39,867 bases of DNA from Streptomyces sp. ISL-66 (GTDB lineage: Bacteria > Actinomycetota > Actinomycetes > Streptomycetales > Streptomycetaceae). Shown here piece after piece: positions 1 to 8,235 of this stretch (the first letter of the stretch is position 1; every line of letters begins with the position of its first letter). The stretch covers positions 1 to 39,867 of the forward strand of contig NZ_JAGGOW010000134.1 in NCBI RefSeq assembly GCF_018614135.1, written 5' to 3'. The notes beneath the pieces were generated by a model. The model had not been told where the DNA came from. It did not search any database and worked only from the letters and a program-made list of their open reading frames with translations. Position numbers and translations under genes: made by a program.

Positions 1-1
1 G

Positions 2-682
2 GCCGGGGAGGGGCCGCTCGCGCTGCGCCGCACCCGGGGCGAGGGGGCCGAAGCGGGGGTCATGCTGGTCGGCGCCATGAGCGCCCCCCTCGGCGGCGAC
101 CAGCTCGTGATCGAGGCCGACGCCGGCCCGGGCGCCCGGCTGGTGCTGCGCTCGGCGGCGGCCACCCTGGCACTGCCCGGCCGCGGCGGGGAACCCGCAC
201 GGTACGACGTACGGCTCACGCTGGCGGGGGAGTCGGCGGTGCGCTGGCTACCGGAACCGCTCGTCTCCGTGCGCGGCAGCGACCTGCGGGTCCGCACCCG
301 TGCCGAACTCGCTCCCACCGCCCGGCTCCTGCTGCGCGAGGAGCAGGTGCTGGGCCGCACCGGGGAGGCCCCCGGCCTGCTGCGCAGCCGGCTCACCGTG
401 ACCCGGTCCGGGCGGCCGCTGCTGGACCAGGGGCTGACCTGCGGCCCCGGCGCTCCGGGCGGCTGGGACGGCCCGGCGGGATTGGCGGGCCACCGGGCGA
501 TCGGGCAGCTCCTCGTGGTGGACCCGGAGTTCGAGGCGGCCCCGCCGCAGGCCCGGATGCTGGGCGAGTTCGCGGCGGTGACCCCGCTGGCGGGTCCGGC
601 GGTCCTGGTCACGGCCCTGGCCCCGGACGGGCTGCGGTTGCGCGAACTGCTCGACACGGCCTGCGCCGCCTACGGTTGGTGA
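2..682 (+). CDS. ureD: Urease accessory protein UreD, C-terminal part
   Basis: UreD (UreH) acts with UreF and UreG to load nickel into apo-urease in the cytoplasm. The frame is open to the left window edge, so the start lies outside; about 226 residues remain and end at a TGA at 680-682. The visible part has the family's beta-rich pattern: SAPLGGD near the start, then GPGARLVLRSAAATLALPG, a central LLREEQVLGRTGE stretch and a C-terminal MLGEFAAVTPL segment. An internal ATG at 62 is not the real start, because coding-like sequence with RTRGEGAEAG precedes it. The other urease genes should lie just left of this window. Family assignment is by recognition of the overall pattern and is fairly secure; nothing in the fragment looks broken. 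Confidence 0.85.
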   Translation, partial: AGEGPLALRRTRGEGAEAGVMLVGAMSAPLGGDQLVIEADAGPGARLVLRSAAATLALPGRGGEPARYDVRLTLAGESAVRWLPEPLVSVRGSDLRVRTRAELAPTARLLLREEQVLGRTGEAPGLLRSRLTVTRSGRPLLDQGLTCGPGAPGGWDGPAGLAGHRAIGQLLVVDPEFEAAPPQARMLGEFAAVTPLAGPAVLVTALAPDGLRLRELLDTACAAYGW

Positions 683-897
683 CGCCCCCGCAGAACGACG
701 TCCGAACCCGGGACGAACCAGACACCGCTCAGCGGTACACGCACTTCCGGATATCGGGTTGGCAAAGAACGGGGCCGCGCTCTGTCGCATGCTCCGGTTC
801 AAGCGGAAGTATCCCCTTGCACGTCCATACCGGTTCACCCATGACCCACCCGAACCACGCCGCCCACAGCGGCAGATGACGCAGGGGGAACAACCAC

Positions 898-2577
898 GTG
901 ATACGCAACGCGGCGCTGGGGAGCGCCGCCACACTGATCACCGGCACGCTGGCGGCGAGCCTGCTGCTCGCCCCGTCCGCATCGGCGTCCCAGACCTTCC
1001 CGTCCGGACGCGACAACGGAACCGTGGAGGCGGTCGGCACGCAGATCGCCGCCGCCCGCGCGGCCCGCGCCGGGATCGACTGGAAGGCCTGCCCGGCCGG
1101 CTGGGGCTTCGAAGCGCCCATCCAGTGCGGCTATGTGAAGGTCCCGCTGGACTACAGCAAGCCGTTCGGCAAGACCATCGACATCGCCGTCGACCGGATC
1201 GGCAACACGGGCACCAAGGAGGAGCGCCAGGGCGCGCTCGTCTACAACCCCGGCGGCCCCGGCGGTTCCGGCATGCGCTTCCCGCGCCGGGTCACCACCA
1301 AGAGCCCGCTCTGGGTGAACACCGCCAAGGCGTACGACTTCGTGGGCTTCGACCCGCGCGGCGTCGGCCACTCGGCGCCGATCTCCTGCATCGACCCGCA
1401 GGAGTTCGTCAAGGCCCCCAAGGCCGACCCGGTCCCGGACAGCGAGGCCGACAAGCGCGCCCAGCGCAAGCTGGCGGCCGAGTACGCGGACGGCTGCAAG
1501 GAGCGCAGCGGCGAGATGCTGCCGTTCATGACCACGCCGAACACCGCGCGTGACCTGGACGTCATCCGTGCCGCCCTCGGCGAGCAGAAGCTGAACTTCC
1601 TCGGCGTCTCCTACGGCACCTACATCGGCGGGGTCTACGCGACCCTGTTCCCGACCCACGTGCGCCGCATGATCGTCGACAGCGTGGTCGACCCGGACCG
1701 CGACAACATCTGGTACGAGGCCAACCTCGGCCAGGACGTCGCCTTCCAGATGCGCTGGAACGACTGGCAGGACTGGGTCGCCAAGAACGACGCCGTCTTC
1801 CACATCGGCGACACCCGCGCCAAGGTCGAGGCCAAGTGGCTCGAACTGCGCGCGAAGGCCAAGGCCAACCCGCTCGGCGGCGTGGTCGGTCCGGCGGAGC
1901 TCCTGGGCTTCTTCCAGAGCGCCCCGTACTACGACTCCTCCTGGGTGCCCGTCGCCCAGACCTGGAGCGCGTACCTGGCCGGTGACGAGCAGGGTCTGAT
2001 CGACGCCATCGCCCCGGACATGACCGACATCCAGGGCAACATCGCGTCGGAGAACGGCAACGCCGTCTACACCGCCGTGGAGTGCGCCGACGCCAAGTGG
2101 CCGACCAGCTGGACCAAGTGGGACCGGGACAACAGCAAGCTCCACGCCAAGTACCCCTTCCTGACCTGGTCCAACGCGTGGATGAACCTGCCCTGCGCGA
2201 CCTGGAAGTCCAAGCAGAGCAACCCGATCGAGGTCGGGGTCGGCGCCAAGCGCGGCCTGCCGCCGGTCCTGATCGTCCAGTCCGAGCGGGACGCGGCCAC
2301 GCCGTACAAGGGCGGGGTCTCGCTCCACGAGCGGCTCGCCGGCTCGCGTCTGATCACCGAGCAGAACGCCGGTTCGCACGGTGTCACCAGCCTGGTGAAC
2401 CCCTGCATCAACACCCGGGTCGACGCCTACCTGCTCACCGGCAAGGTCGACGCCCAGGACGTGAAGTGCGCACCGCACGCCACCCCGGTGGCTCCGGCCG
2501 CCGCGGCGGCGAAGTCGCTCGCCGAAGCCCCGGCCTCCGCCCTCCCGGCGGTCGACGAGCTCCCGGCCGTCCGCTAA
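898..2577 (+). CDS. Secreted alpha/beta-hydrolase, tripeptidyl aminopeptidase (TAP/SlpD-E) family
   Basis: Predicted exported serine peptidase (S33-type) that removes short peptides from protein N termini. The GTG start at 898 follows a GGGGGA ribosome site. Residues 1-31 are a Sec signal peptide ending in ASAS. The catalytic triad can be placed: nucleophile Ser238 in GVSYGTY, Asp465 in SERDAATPY and His494 in GSHGV; the oxyanion region is NPGGPGGSG. The final third is the TAP C-terminal domain, where SERD and the His sit. The length of 559 residues is usual for the Streptomyces family. The Ala-rich tail (about 530-559) is probably unstructured. It stands alone, 215 bases after ureD, and I see no convincing promoter in that gap. 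Substrate preference (tripeptidyl versus other short peptides) cannot be told from sequence. Confidence 0.9.
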   Translation: MIRNAALGSAATLITGTLAASLLLAPSASASQTFPSGRDNGTVEAVGTQIAAARAARAGIDWKACPAGWGFEAPIQCGYVKVPLDYSKPFGKTIDIAVDRIGNTGTKEERQGALVYNPGGPGGSGMRFPRRVTTKSPLWVNTAKAYDFVGFDPRGVGHSAPISCIDPQEFVKAPKADPVPDSEADKRAQRKLAAEYADGCKERSGEMLPFMTTPNTARDLDVIRAALGEQKLNFLGVSYGTYIGGVYATLFPTHVRRMIVDSVVDPDRDNIWYEANLGQDVAFQMRWNDWQDWVAKNDAVFHIGDTRAKVEAKWLELRAKAKANPLGGVVGPAELLGFFQSAPYYDSSWVPVAQTWSAYLAGDEQGLIDAIAPDMTDIQGNIASENGNAVYTAVECADAKWPTSWTKWDRDNSKLHAKYPFLTWSNAWMNLPCATWKSKQSNPIEVGVGAKRGLPPVLIVQSERDAATPYKGGVSLHERLAGSRLITEQNAGSHGVTSLVNPCINTRVDAYLLTGKVDAQDVKCAPHATPVAPAAAAAKSLAEAPASALPAVDELPAVR

Positions 2578-2620
2578 CGGGCGTCCGCTAACGGTCATCC
2601 GGTAGCGGACATCCGGTAGC
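2568..2620. repeat. Paired 14-base-period direct repeats with inverted symmetry at the 3' end of the TAP gene
   Basis: CGTCCGCTAACGG occurs at 2568-2580 and 2582-2594, the first copy containing the stop codon. CATCCGGTAGC occurs at 2596-2606 and 2610-2620. GTCCGCTA (2583-2590) and TAGCGGAC (2603-2610) are perfect inverted arms that could form a hairpin between this gene and the convergent acyltransferase, so the block may act as a terminator. No T-run follows. Confidence 0.5.
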
Positions 2621-2650
2621 CGAAACGGCGGCACCAGTGCGGGAGAAGGC

Positions 2651-3361
2651 TCAGCGCGTCTTGCGCCGGGCCTTCTTCCGCGCTTCCTCTTCCTCCGCCT
2701 TGACCTCGGTGGCGTACCGGTCCACGTACTCCTGGCCGGACAGTTCGAGGATCTCGTACATGATCTCGTCGGTGACGGCCCGCAGCACGGAGCGCTCGCC
2801 CTCCATCCCCTCGTACCGGGAGAAGTCCAGTGGCCGGCCGAAGCGGATCGTGACCCGCCGGACCTTCGGGAGCTTCTGCCCGGGAGGCTGGATCTCGAAG
2901 GTGCCGACCATCGCGCACGGTACGACCGGTACCCGCGCGCCCAGGGCCATCGCGGCCACGCCCACCTTGCCCTTGTAGAGCCGCCCGTCGTGCGAGCGGG
3001 TGCCCTCCGGGTAGATGCCGAGCAGCTCGCCCTTGGACAGCACCCCGAGCCCCTCGCGGAGCGCGGCCCGCCCGGCGTCCTTGCCTGAGCGGTCGACCGG
3101 GATCTGTCCGGCGCTGCGGAAGAAGGCGGCGGTCAGCCGCCCCTTCAGGCCGGGCCCGGTGAAGTACTCGGCCTTCGCGAGGAAGGTGATGCGCCGCTTG
3201 AGGATCGCGGGCATCAGGAAGTGGTCCGAGAAGGACAGGTGGTTGCCCGCGATGATCGCGGCCCCGTCCTCGGGGATGTTCTCCAGTCCTTCGATGCGAG
3301 GCCGGAACAGCAGCCGCAGCAGCGGCCCGAGGATCACGTGCTTGAGCAAGTGGTAGAACAC
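2651..3361 (-). CDS. PlsC-type 1-acyl-glycerol-3-phosphate acyltransferase
   Basis: Predicted membrane-associated glycerolipid acyltransferase of the PlsC/LPLAT family, transferring an acyl chain to lysophosphatidate or a related acceptor. The family's four blocks are visible: catalytic NHLSFSD (His41, Asp46), the GQIPVDRSG block (about 85-93), YPEGTRS (117-123) and VPVVPCAMVG (about 144-153). The GTG start at 3361 has a GGGAG ribosome site 7 bases upstream. An N-terminal hydrophobic stretch (about 5-19) probably sits at the membrane. The C terminus is a highly charged tail (EEEEARKKARRKTR). 236 residues is normal for actinobacterial members. Several paralogues exist per Streptomyces genome, so the precise acceptor lipid is unknown. 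Confidence 0.85.
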   Translation of the reverse strand: MFYHLLKHVILGPLLRLLFRPRIEGLENIPEDGAAIIAGNHLSFSDHFLMPAILKRRITFLAKAEYFTGPGLKGRLTAAFFRSAGQIPVDRSGKDAGRAALREGLGVLSKGELLGIYPEGTRSHDGRLYKGKVGVAAMALGARVPVVPCAMVGTFEIQPPGQKLPKVRRVTIRFGRPLDFSRYEGMEGERSVLRAVTDEIMYEILELSGQEYVDRYATEVKAEEEEARKKARRKTR

Positions 3362-3591
3362 CAGGCCGCTCCCGTCGACATCCCGTTGTCACGGACATCC
3401 TACGGACGGTCAGGCCCGGACCGGAGGGGGCGGCGGGCCGGAGATCCTTCGGGAGGAGTGTCAAGAGCAGGCTCGGCGCGGAGCCGGTGATCATCAGCGG
3501 GCAGGCCGGAGGGGATCGCGTCCACGGGGAGCGGTTCGCTCAGTTCCGCCATGGAGGGATCGTCACGGACGCAGCGCGGGGAAGCGCCCGC

Positions 3592-3750
3592 TCACGCGCT
3601 GCGCGAGGCGGCCATTCCCGCGGTCAGGAGCCCCAGCACGACCCAGGCGAACCACAGCCAGCCGTTGCTGCCGAGGGCCACGGAATACGTGGCAATAGCC
3701 ACCAGAGCGGCGAAGGTCATCACGGCCATCGCCTTCACGGATCCGGTCAT
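3592..3750 (-). CDS. 52-residue double-pass membrane protein, downstream of the CtaG-like gene
   Basis: A short ORF starting at ATG 3750 encodes a small protein with two hydrophobic segments: about 8-26 (MAVMTFAALVAIATYSVAL) and about 30-47 (GWLWFAWVVLGLLTAGM). It begins 32 bases after the stop of the CtaG-like gene on the same strand, so it is probably cotranscribed. No strong ribosome site is seen (ATGGGGC just before the start). I do not recognise a named family. Its position suggests a small partner in respiratory-chain assembly, but that is inference only. The 230 bases between it and the acyltransferase gene hold no ORF I can support. Confidence 0.6.
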   Translation of the reverse strand: MTGSVKAMAVMTFAALVAIATYSVALGSNGWLWFAWVVLGLLTAGMAASRSA

Positions 3751-3782
3751 GCCCCATGGTGGCGCGCGAAAGGGGTACTCCG

Positions 3783-4742
3783 CTACTGCCCACGCGCCTG
3801 AAGAGAGGCGAGATAGGAGTTGTAGGCCGCCAGCTCCTGGTCCCCGTTGCGGTCCTCGGCCCGGTCGGAGCGCTTCGCGGCCCGTTGCTCCGAGTGGTAC
3901 CACTGGTAGACGAGCGCGATCAGCACCAGCACGGAGGGGATCTCGCTGAAGGCCCAGGCGATGCCGCCGCCCCACTGCTGGTCGAGCAGCGGGTCGATGC
4001 CGAGGGAAGCCGGCGGGTTCGCGTACGTCTTGATCATCGGCTGGCTGGCCATCATCAGCGCGATGCCGAAGAAGGCGTGGAAGGGCATCCCGGCGAACAG
4101 CTCCAGCATGCGCATCACGTAGCCGGGTCGGTGCGGGCCCGGGTCCACGCCCATGATCGGCCAGAAGAAGGCGAGGCCGACGGCGAGGAAGTGCACCATC
4201 ATCGCGATGTGCCCGGTCTTCGACTCCATGAGGAAGTCGAAGAGCGGGGTGAAGTACAGGCCGTAGAGGCTCGCGATGAACATCGGGATCGTGAACACCG
4301 GATGGGTGATCACCTTCATGTAGCGGCTGTGCAGCAGCATCAGCAGCAGCTCGCGCGGCCCCTTGCTCCCGCGGGCGGCCGGCGGCAGGGCGCGCAGCGC
4401 CAGCGTCACGGGCGCGCCGAGCAGCAGCAGGATCGGGGTGAGCATGCTGATCACCATGTGCTGCACCATGTGCACGCTGAACATGACCATGCCGTAGTCG
4501 TTCAGCCCGGTGCACATCACCAGCATCACGGTCAGTACGCCGATGGTGAAGGCGATCGCCCGGCCGACCGGCCAGGAGTCGCCGCGCCGGCGCAGTCGCA
4601 CCACGCCCCACCCGTACAGGGCCAGGCCCACGAGCGAGCCGATCAGGAAGAAGGCGTCGAAGGAGAACTCCAGCCCGCGCTCGAGGGTGAAGGGCGGCAG
4701 GTCCATGTCCATGTCCATGCCGGCGTGCGCGAGGTAACTCAA
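3783..4742 (-). CDS. Cytochrome c oxidase assembly protein, CtaG (caa3-type) family
   Basis: Polytopic membrane protein of the caa3_CtaG family, linked in other bacteria to copper delivery to cytochrome c oxidase. It has about seven hydrophobic segments and conserved loops with histidines and methionines: MVMFSVHMVQHMVISM, MMVHFLAVGLAFFWP, PGPHRPGYVMRML and MPFHAFFG. The start is uncertain. I chose TTG at 4742 because GGGAG lies 8 bases upstream, giving 319 residues; the ATGs at 4718, 4712 and 4706 (MDMDMDLPPFTL) are alternatives. The frame also opens further upstream to 4820, but that part overlaps the pfkA terminator and is unlikely to be translated. A 52-residue membrane protein follows on the same strand. 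Confidence 0.85.
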   Translation of the reverse strand: MSYLAHAGMDMDMDLPPFTLERGLEFSFDAFFLIGSLVGLALYGWGVVRLRRRGDSWPVGRAIAFTIGVLTVMLVMCTGLNDYGMVMFSVHMVQHMVISMLTPILLLLGAPVTLALRALPPAARGSKGPRELLLMLLHSRYMKVITHPVFTIPMFIASLYGLYFTPLFDFLMESKTGHIAMMVHFLAVGLAFFWPIMGVDPGPHRPGYVMRMLELFAGMPFHAFFGIALMMASQPMIKTYANPPASLGIDPLLDQQWGGGIAWAFSEIPSVLVLIALVYQWYHSEQRAAKRSDRAEDRNGDQELAAYNSYLASLQARGQ

Positions 4743-4783
4743 TCTCTTCACTCCCTTGACCCGTGGTGCCCCACCACAGTAGT

Positions 4784-4817
4784 GCCGCCCCCGGACGCGA
4801 AATCGTCCGGGGGCGGC
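4784..4817 (-). terminator. Perfect 14-bp stem hairpin downstream of pfkA
   Basis: Arms 4784-4797 and 4804-4817 (GCCGCCCCCGGACG and its exact complement) enclose a 6-base loop, CGAAAT. It lies about 50 bases past the pfkA stop and upstream of the CtaG-like gene, both on this strand, so it should end pfkA transcription. There is no U-tract, as is common in Streptomyces. Confidence 0.75.
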
Positions 4818-4850
4818 CATTACGGGAGTGACACGTGGAAAAGGGGAAAG

Positions 4851-4882
4851 ATCACAGAATCACAGAATCACAGAACGTTCTG
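4851..4882. repeat. Three 8-bp tandem repeats and a 12-bp palindrome across the pfkA stop codon
   Basis: ATCACAGA is repeated three times without interruption at 4851-4874, and the palindrome CAGAACGTTCTG occupies 4871-4882. The block covers the last codons and stop of pfkA. It is unusually AT-rich for the region. Function unknown; replication slippage is the simplest origin. Confidence 0.55.
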
Positions 4883-5896
4883 CGCCTCGGCGTACCGCTC
4901 GGCCGGAACGGTCTTCAGCGTCTGTACCGCGTCGGCGAGCGGCACCATCTCGATGTCCGTACCGCGCAGCGCCGTCAGCATCCCGAACTCGCCCCGGTGC
5001 GCCGCCTCCACCGCGTGCCAGCCGAAGCGGGTGGCGAGGACCCGGTCGTACGCGGTGGGTGTGCCGCCGCGCTGGACGTGGCCCAGGATGACGGGGCGGG
5101 CCTCCTTGCCGAGCCGGTCCTCCAGCTCGACGGCGAGCCGGTTGCCGATCCCGGCGAAGCGCTCGTGCCCGTACACGTCGGTGCCGCCCTCTTCGAGGGC
5201 CATCGAGCTGCCCGCGGCGGGCTTGGCGCCCTCGGCGACCACGACGATCGCGAACCGCTTGCCCTGTGAGAAGCGCTCGCCGACGATCGTCGTCAGCTCC
5301 TCGATGTCGAAGGGGCGCTCCGGCACGACGATCGCGTGCGCGCCGGCCGCCATGCCCGAGTGCAGGGCGATCCAGCCGGTGTGGCGGCCCATGACCTCCA
5401 CGACCATCACGCGCTGGTGGGACTCGGCGGTCGTCTTCAGCCGGTCCAGCGCCTCGGTGGCCACGCCGACGGCGGTGTCGAAACCGAAGGTGACGTCGGT
5501 CGAGGCGATGTCGTTGTCGATGGTCTTCGGGACGCCGACGATCGGCAGGCCACCCTGCGAGAGCAGGTTGGCGGCCTTCAGGGTGCCCTCGCCGCCGATC
5601 GGGATGATGGCGTCCAGACCGAGGTCGGCGACGTGGCCGCGGGTCCGCTCCACGCCGTCGCGCAGATGGGCGGGCTGGACCCGGGAAGAGCCCAGGATCG
5701 TGCCGCCGCGGGCCAGGATGCCGCTCACGGCGTCGAGGTCGAGCTTGCGGTAGTCGCACTCCAGCAGACCGCGCCAGCCGTCGTGGAAGCCGATGACCTC
5801 GTCACCGTGGTCGACGACGGCGCGGTGCACGACGGAGCGGATGACGGCATTGAGGCCGGGGCAGTCGCCTCCGGAAGTGAGGACACCTATGCGCAT
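4868..5896 (-). CDS. pfkA: 6-phosphofructokinase
   Basis: Phosphorylates fructose 6-phosphate to fructose 1,6-bisphosphate, the committing step of glycolysis. ATG at 5896 starts the canonical MRIGVLTSGGDCPGLNAV; the frame is open further upstream but without family sequence. There are 342 residues. Key sites use near-E. coli numbering: GGEGT at 101-105 (Gly104), PKTIDND at 123-129 (Lys124, catalytic Asp127) and MGR at 169-171 for substrate binding. Gly104 with Lys124 is the combination of the actinobacterial ATP-dependent group; PPi enzymes have Asp104. The metal-binding position 103 is Glu instead of Asp. AAAGG lies 11 bases before the start. Streptomyces usually carry several PFK paralogues, so this need not be the main glycolytic one. 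Confidence 0.93.
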   Translation of the reverse strand: MRIGVLTSGGDCPGLNAVIRSVVHRAVVDHGDEVIGFHDGWRGLLECDYRKLDLDAVSGILARGGTILGSSRVQPAHLRDGVERTRGHVADLGLDAIIPIGGEGTLKAANLLSQGGLPIVGVPKTIDNDIASTDVTFGFDTAVGVATEALDRLKTTAESHQRVMVVEVMGRHTGWIALHSGMAAGAHAIVVPERPFDIEELTTIVGERFSQGKRFAIVVVAEGAKPAAGSSMALEEGGTDVYGHERFAGIGNRLAVELEDRLGKEARPVILGHVQRGGTPTAYDRVLATRFGWHAVEAAHRGEFGMLTALRGTDIEMVPLADAVQTLKTVPAERYAEAQNVL

Positions 5897-6098
5897 GGCA
5901 GGGAGGACCTTTGCAACGTGGGCCGATGACCGGACCACGTCGTCCGGTTGGAACTACCCTGCACCCTACAAGTCGATCCCCGGTGGACTGAACCATCCTC
6001 CACATGCTGGTCAGGTCAGCCGTACGAAAACACGTCGGCCTGGAATCCCCGAGGGGAATCCGGGCCGAACGCCGGGTCGCGGCGGGTGCCGGTGGAGG

Positions 6099-6143
6099 CT
6101 ACGCGGGTTACGCGGGCTACGAGAGCTACGCGGGCTGCGTGGC
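6099..6143. repeat. Five 9-bp tandem repeats that lay in-frame stop codons after gatD
   Basis: Units CTACGCGGG, TTACGCGGG, CTACGAGAG, CTACGCGGG and CTGCGTGGC run head to tail at 6099-6143. On the minus strand the unit period of nine keeps the gatD frame, so the stop at 6126-6128 is followed by further in-frame stops at 6117-6119, 6108-6110 and 6099-6101. The rest of the gap to pfkA (5897-6098) shows nothing else I can name. Confidence 0.6.
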
Positions 6144-6854
6144 CGCCGCGATGCGCTCGGCGCGCAGCGCCTCGTACCAGCGGTCGTCGATGGGCGGCAG
6201 CGCGTTCACGTCGAGGGCCAGCTTCAGCAGCAGGTCCGCGATCTGCGGGTTGCGCGCCATCACGGGACCGTGCATGTAGGTGCCGAACACCGTGTCGTTG
6301 TACGCGCCTTCGGTGCCGTCGCCGGTGCCGTTGCCCCGGCCGAGCCGGGTGCGGGCGAACGGCTTCGCCGTCGGGCCGAGGTGCGTGACGCCCTGGTGGT
6401 TCTCGAAGCCGGTGAGCTGTGGCAGGCCGAGCTGCGGGTCGATGTCCGCGAGGACGTCGCCGACGCACCGCTCGCCCTCGCCGCGCACCGTCACCACGTC
6501 CAGCAGGCCGAGGCCCTCCTGGCGCTCGCCGACGTCGTTGACGAACTCCTGGCCCAGGATCTGGTACCCGGCGCAGACGGAGAAGACGATCGCCCCGTTC
6601 GAGACGGCCCGCTCCAGACCGCCGTCGCGCAGCAACCGCTCCGCGGCCAGGCGCTGCGGCCGGTCCTCGCCGCCGCCGATCAGGTAGATGTCGCCCGAGG
6701 TGGGGATCGGCTGGTCGCTGCGCACGTCCACGCGCTGCACGTCCAGGCCGCGCCGGCGGGCCCGGCGCTCGACGACGAGGGCGTTGCCCTGGTCTCCGTA
6801 CGTGCTGAGCAGGTCGGGATAGACCCACACCAGACGCAGGCTGTTGTCGCTCAT
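6126..6854 (-). CDS. gatD: Lipid II isoglutaminyl synthase, glutaminase subunit GatD
   Basis: Class I glutamine amidotransferase (CobB/CobQ-like) that releases ammonia from glutamine for MurT, which amidates the alpha-carboxyl of D-Glu in the lipid II stem peptide. The nucleophile is Cys94 in FSVCAGYQILG and the histidine is His195 in YMHGP; Cys94 coincides with the number in S. aureus GatD. There are 242 residues, as usual. ATG 6854 lies 19 bases after the murT stop with AAGGAAAAG upstream, so the two genes are one operon. The alternative of a cobyric acid synthase subunit is unlikely because the partner is clearly MurT and the protein has only the amidotransferase domain. Confidence 0.92.
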   Translation of the reverse strand: MSDNSLRLVWVYPDLLSTYGDQGNALVVERRARRRGLDVQRVDVRSDQPIPTSGDIYLIGGGEDRPQRLAAERLLRDGGLERAVSNGAIVFSVCAGYQILGQEFVNDVGERQEGLGLLDVVTVRGEGERCVGDVLADIDPQLGLPQLTGFENHQGVTHLGPTAKPFARTRLGRGNGTGDGTEGAYNDTVFGTYMHGPVMARNPQIADLLLKLALDVNALPPIDDRWYEALRAERIAAATQPA

Positions 6855-6873
6855 GCTCTTTTCCTTATGGGTG

Positions 6874-8112
6874 CTAGTTGCCGACGCGGCGGCGCACGTC
6901 CTGGAAGGCGGTGTAGTTGGCGATCAGCTCGATCTGTCCGGGCGGCGCCAGCTGCACGGCCTCGTCGAGGGTCTCGCACACCCGGAAGTCCAGGCCCGCG
7001 ACCTCGAGGCGGACCGCGAGGTCGAGCTTGCGGTCGCCGATCACGAAGATCGGGTGGCCGGCCAGGCGCGGGTAGTCCACGTCCCACAGCCAGGAGGTGT
7101 CGGTGCCGTCCGCACCGCGGGCGTTCACCGACAGGATCACCGGGGTCGGCGGCGGGTCGATCAGCGAGAACGTCTCGAGCCAGCCCGCCGGATTCTTGGC
7201 GAGCAGCAGCCGCAGTTCCCGGCCCTGGAAGCTCACCACGTCGTAGCGGCCGGCGACGGCCTGCACCTGGTACATCCGCTCCAGCGCCACCTGCGGCGGA
7301 ACACCGAAGACGGCGGCGACGGCGGCCGAGATGGCCGCGTTGGCCTTGTTGGCGCGGCCCGGCAGCTGGAGGCTGATCGGCCAGGCGCTGCCGTGCGGGT
7401 CGAGCACGTGGTCGCCGGAGAGCACCCAACTCGGGGTGGGGCGCCGGAAACCGCACTCGCCGCAGAACCAGTCGTCGCCCGGGCGCTGCATGACGCCGCC
7501 ACAGGAGGGGCACGACCAGGCGTCGTCCTTCCACTCCTGGCCGGCGGCCACCCACACCACGTTCTGCGAGGAAGAGGCCGCCCACACGATCAGCGGGTCG
7601 TCCGCGTTCGCGACGACCACCGCCTTGGAGCCCGAGAGGCCCTCGCGCCACTTCTCCGCGAGCATGCGGGTCTCGGCGGCGCGGTCCAGCTGGTCGCGGG
7701 AGAGGTTGAGCAGGGCGATCACCTTGGGGGTGACGTCGCGGGCCACTCCGGCCAGGTACTTCTCGTCCACCTCGATGACGCCGTAACGGGCGTCCGAACC
7801 GCCCGCCAGGGCGGAGGTGATGCCCGCGGGCATGTTCGCGCCCAGCGCGTTGGAGACGACCGGACCGCTGGCCCGCAGGGCTTCCGCGATCAGCCGGGTC
7901 GTCGTGGTCTTGCCGTTCGTCGCCGAGACGAGGACGACGTCGAGATGCTGCGCCAGCGCGCCGAGAAGATCGGGGTCGAGCTTGAGCGCGACCTTGCCCC
8001 CGATCACCGATCCGCTTCCGCGTCCCGCGGCCCGCGACACCGCCGCTGCGGCCTTGCCCGCCGTCACGGCCAGCTTGGCCCGCGGCGAAAGCGGCTCTGT
8101 GTTGCCTGCCAT
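6874..8112 (-). CDS. murT: Lipid II isoglutaminyl synthase, Mur ligase-like subunit MurT
   Basis: ATP-dependent amide ligase subunit that works with GatD on peptidoglycan lipid II. ATG 8112 has AAGGAGGA 10 bases upstream and gives 412 residues; the frame is open beyond, but the extension is antisense to def. The P-loop ATNGKTTTT has Lys68. A Cys4 zinc ribbon specific to MurT is inserted in the central domain: C201-x2-C204 and C217-x2-C220. The C-terminal DUF1727-type region contains GTDTSWLWDVDY, around the catalytic aspartate of this family. gatD follows after 19 bases, the standard murT-gatD order. The presence of the pair predicts amidated isoglutamine stems in this organism. Confidence 0.93.
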   Translation of the reverse strand: MAGNTEPLSPRAKLAVTAGKAAAAVSRAAGRGSGSVIGGKVALKLDPDLLGALAQHLDVVLVSATNGKTTTTRLIAEALRASGPVVSNALGANMPAGITSALAGGSDARYGVIEVDEKYLAGVARDVTPKVIALLNLSRDQLDRAAETRMLAEKWREGLSGSKAVVVANADDPLIVWAASSSQNVVWVAAGQEWKDDAWSCPSCGGVMQRPGDDWFCGECGFRRPTPSWVLSGDHVLDPHGSAWPISLQLPGRANKANAAISAAVAAVFGVPPQVALERMYQVQAVAGRYDVVSFQGRELRLLLAKNPAGWLETFSLIDPPPTPVILSVNARGADGTDTSWLWDVDYPRLAGHPIFVIGDRKLDLAVRLEVAGLDFRVCETLDEAVQLAPPGQIELIANYTAFQDVRRRVGN

Positions 8113-8222
8113 CGTCCCTTGTCCTCCTTGCGTCGGTCGCCCCCAGCCTATCCAGTACCGGCCCGCGCCCCGACCGCGGCGCCCCCGGTCCGCCGAAGAT
8201 CTCCTCATATAGTCGCCCGTCG

Positions 8223-8228
8223 TACCCT
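8223..8228 (+). promoter_or_regulatory. Possible -10 element for a leaderless def transcript
   Basis: TACCCT lies 7 bases before the def ATG, and there is no purine-rich ribosome site in front of that ATG. The spacing fits transcription beginning at the start codon. The -35 region is weak. The 123-base gap must also carry the divergent murT promoter. Confidence 0.35.
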
Positions 8229-8235
8229 TACGGCC

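Noticed and set aside
4743..4820. N-terminal extension of the CtaG-like protein to 4820
   Set aside because: It overlaps the perfect pfkA terminator hairpin and lacks family sequence.
4851..4874. ATCACAGA repeats as a possible CRISPR remnant
   Set aside because: Units are 8 bases with no spacers, so this is a simple tandem repeat.
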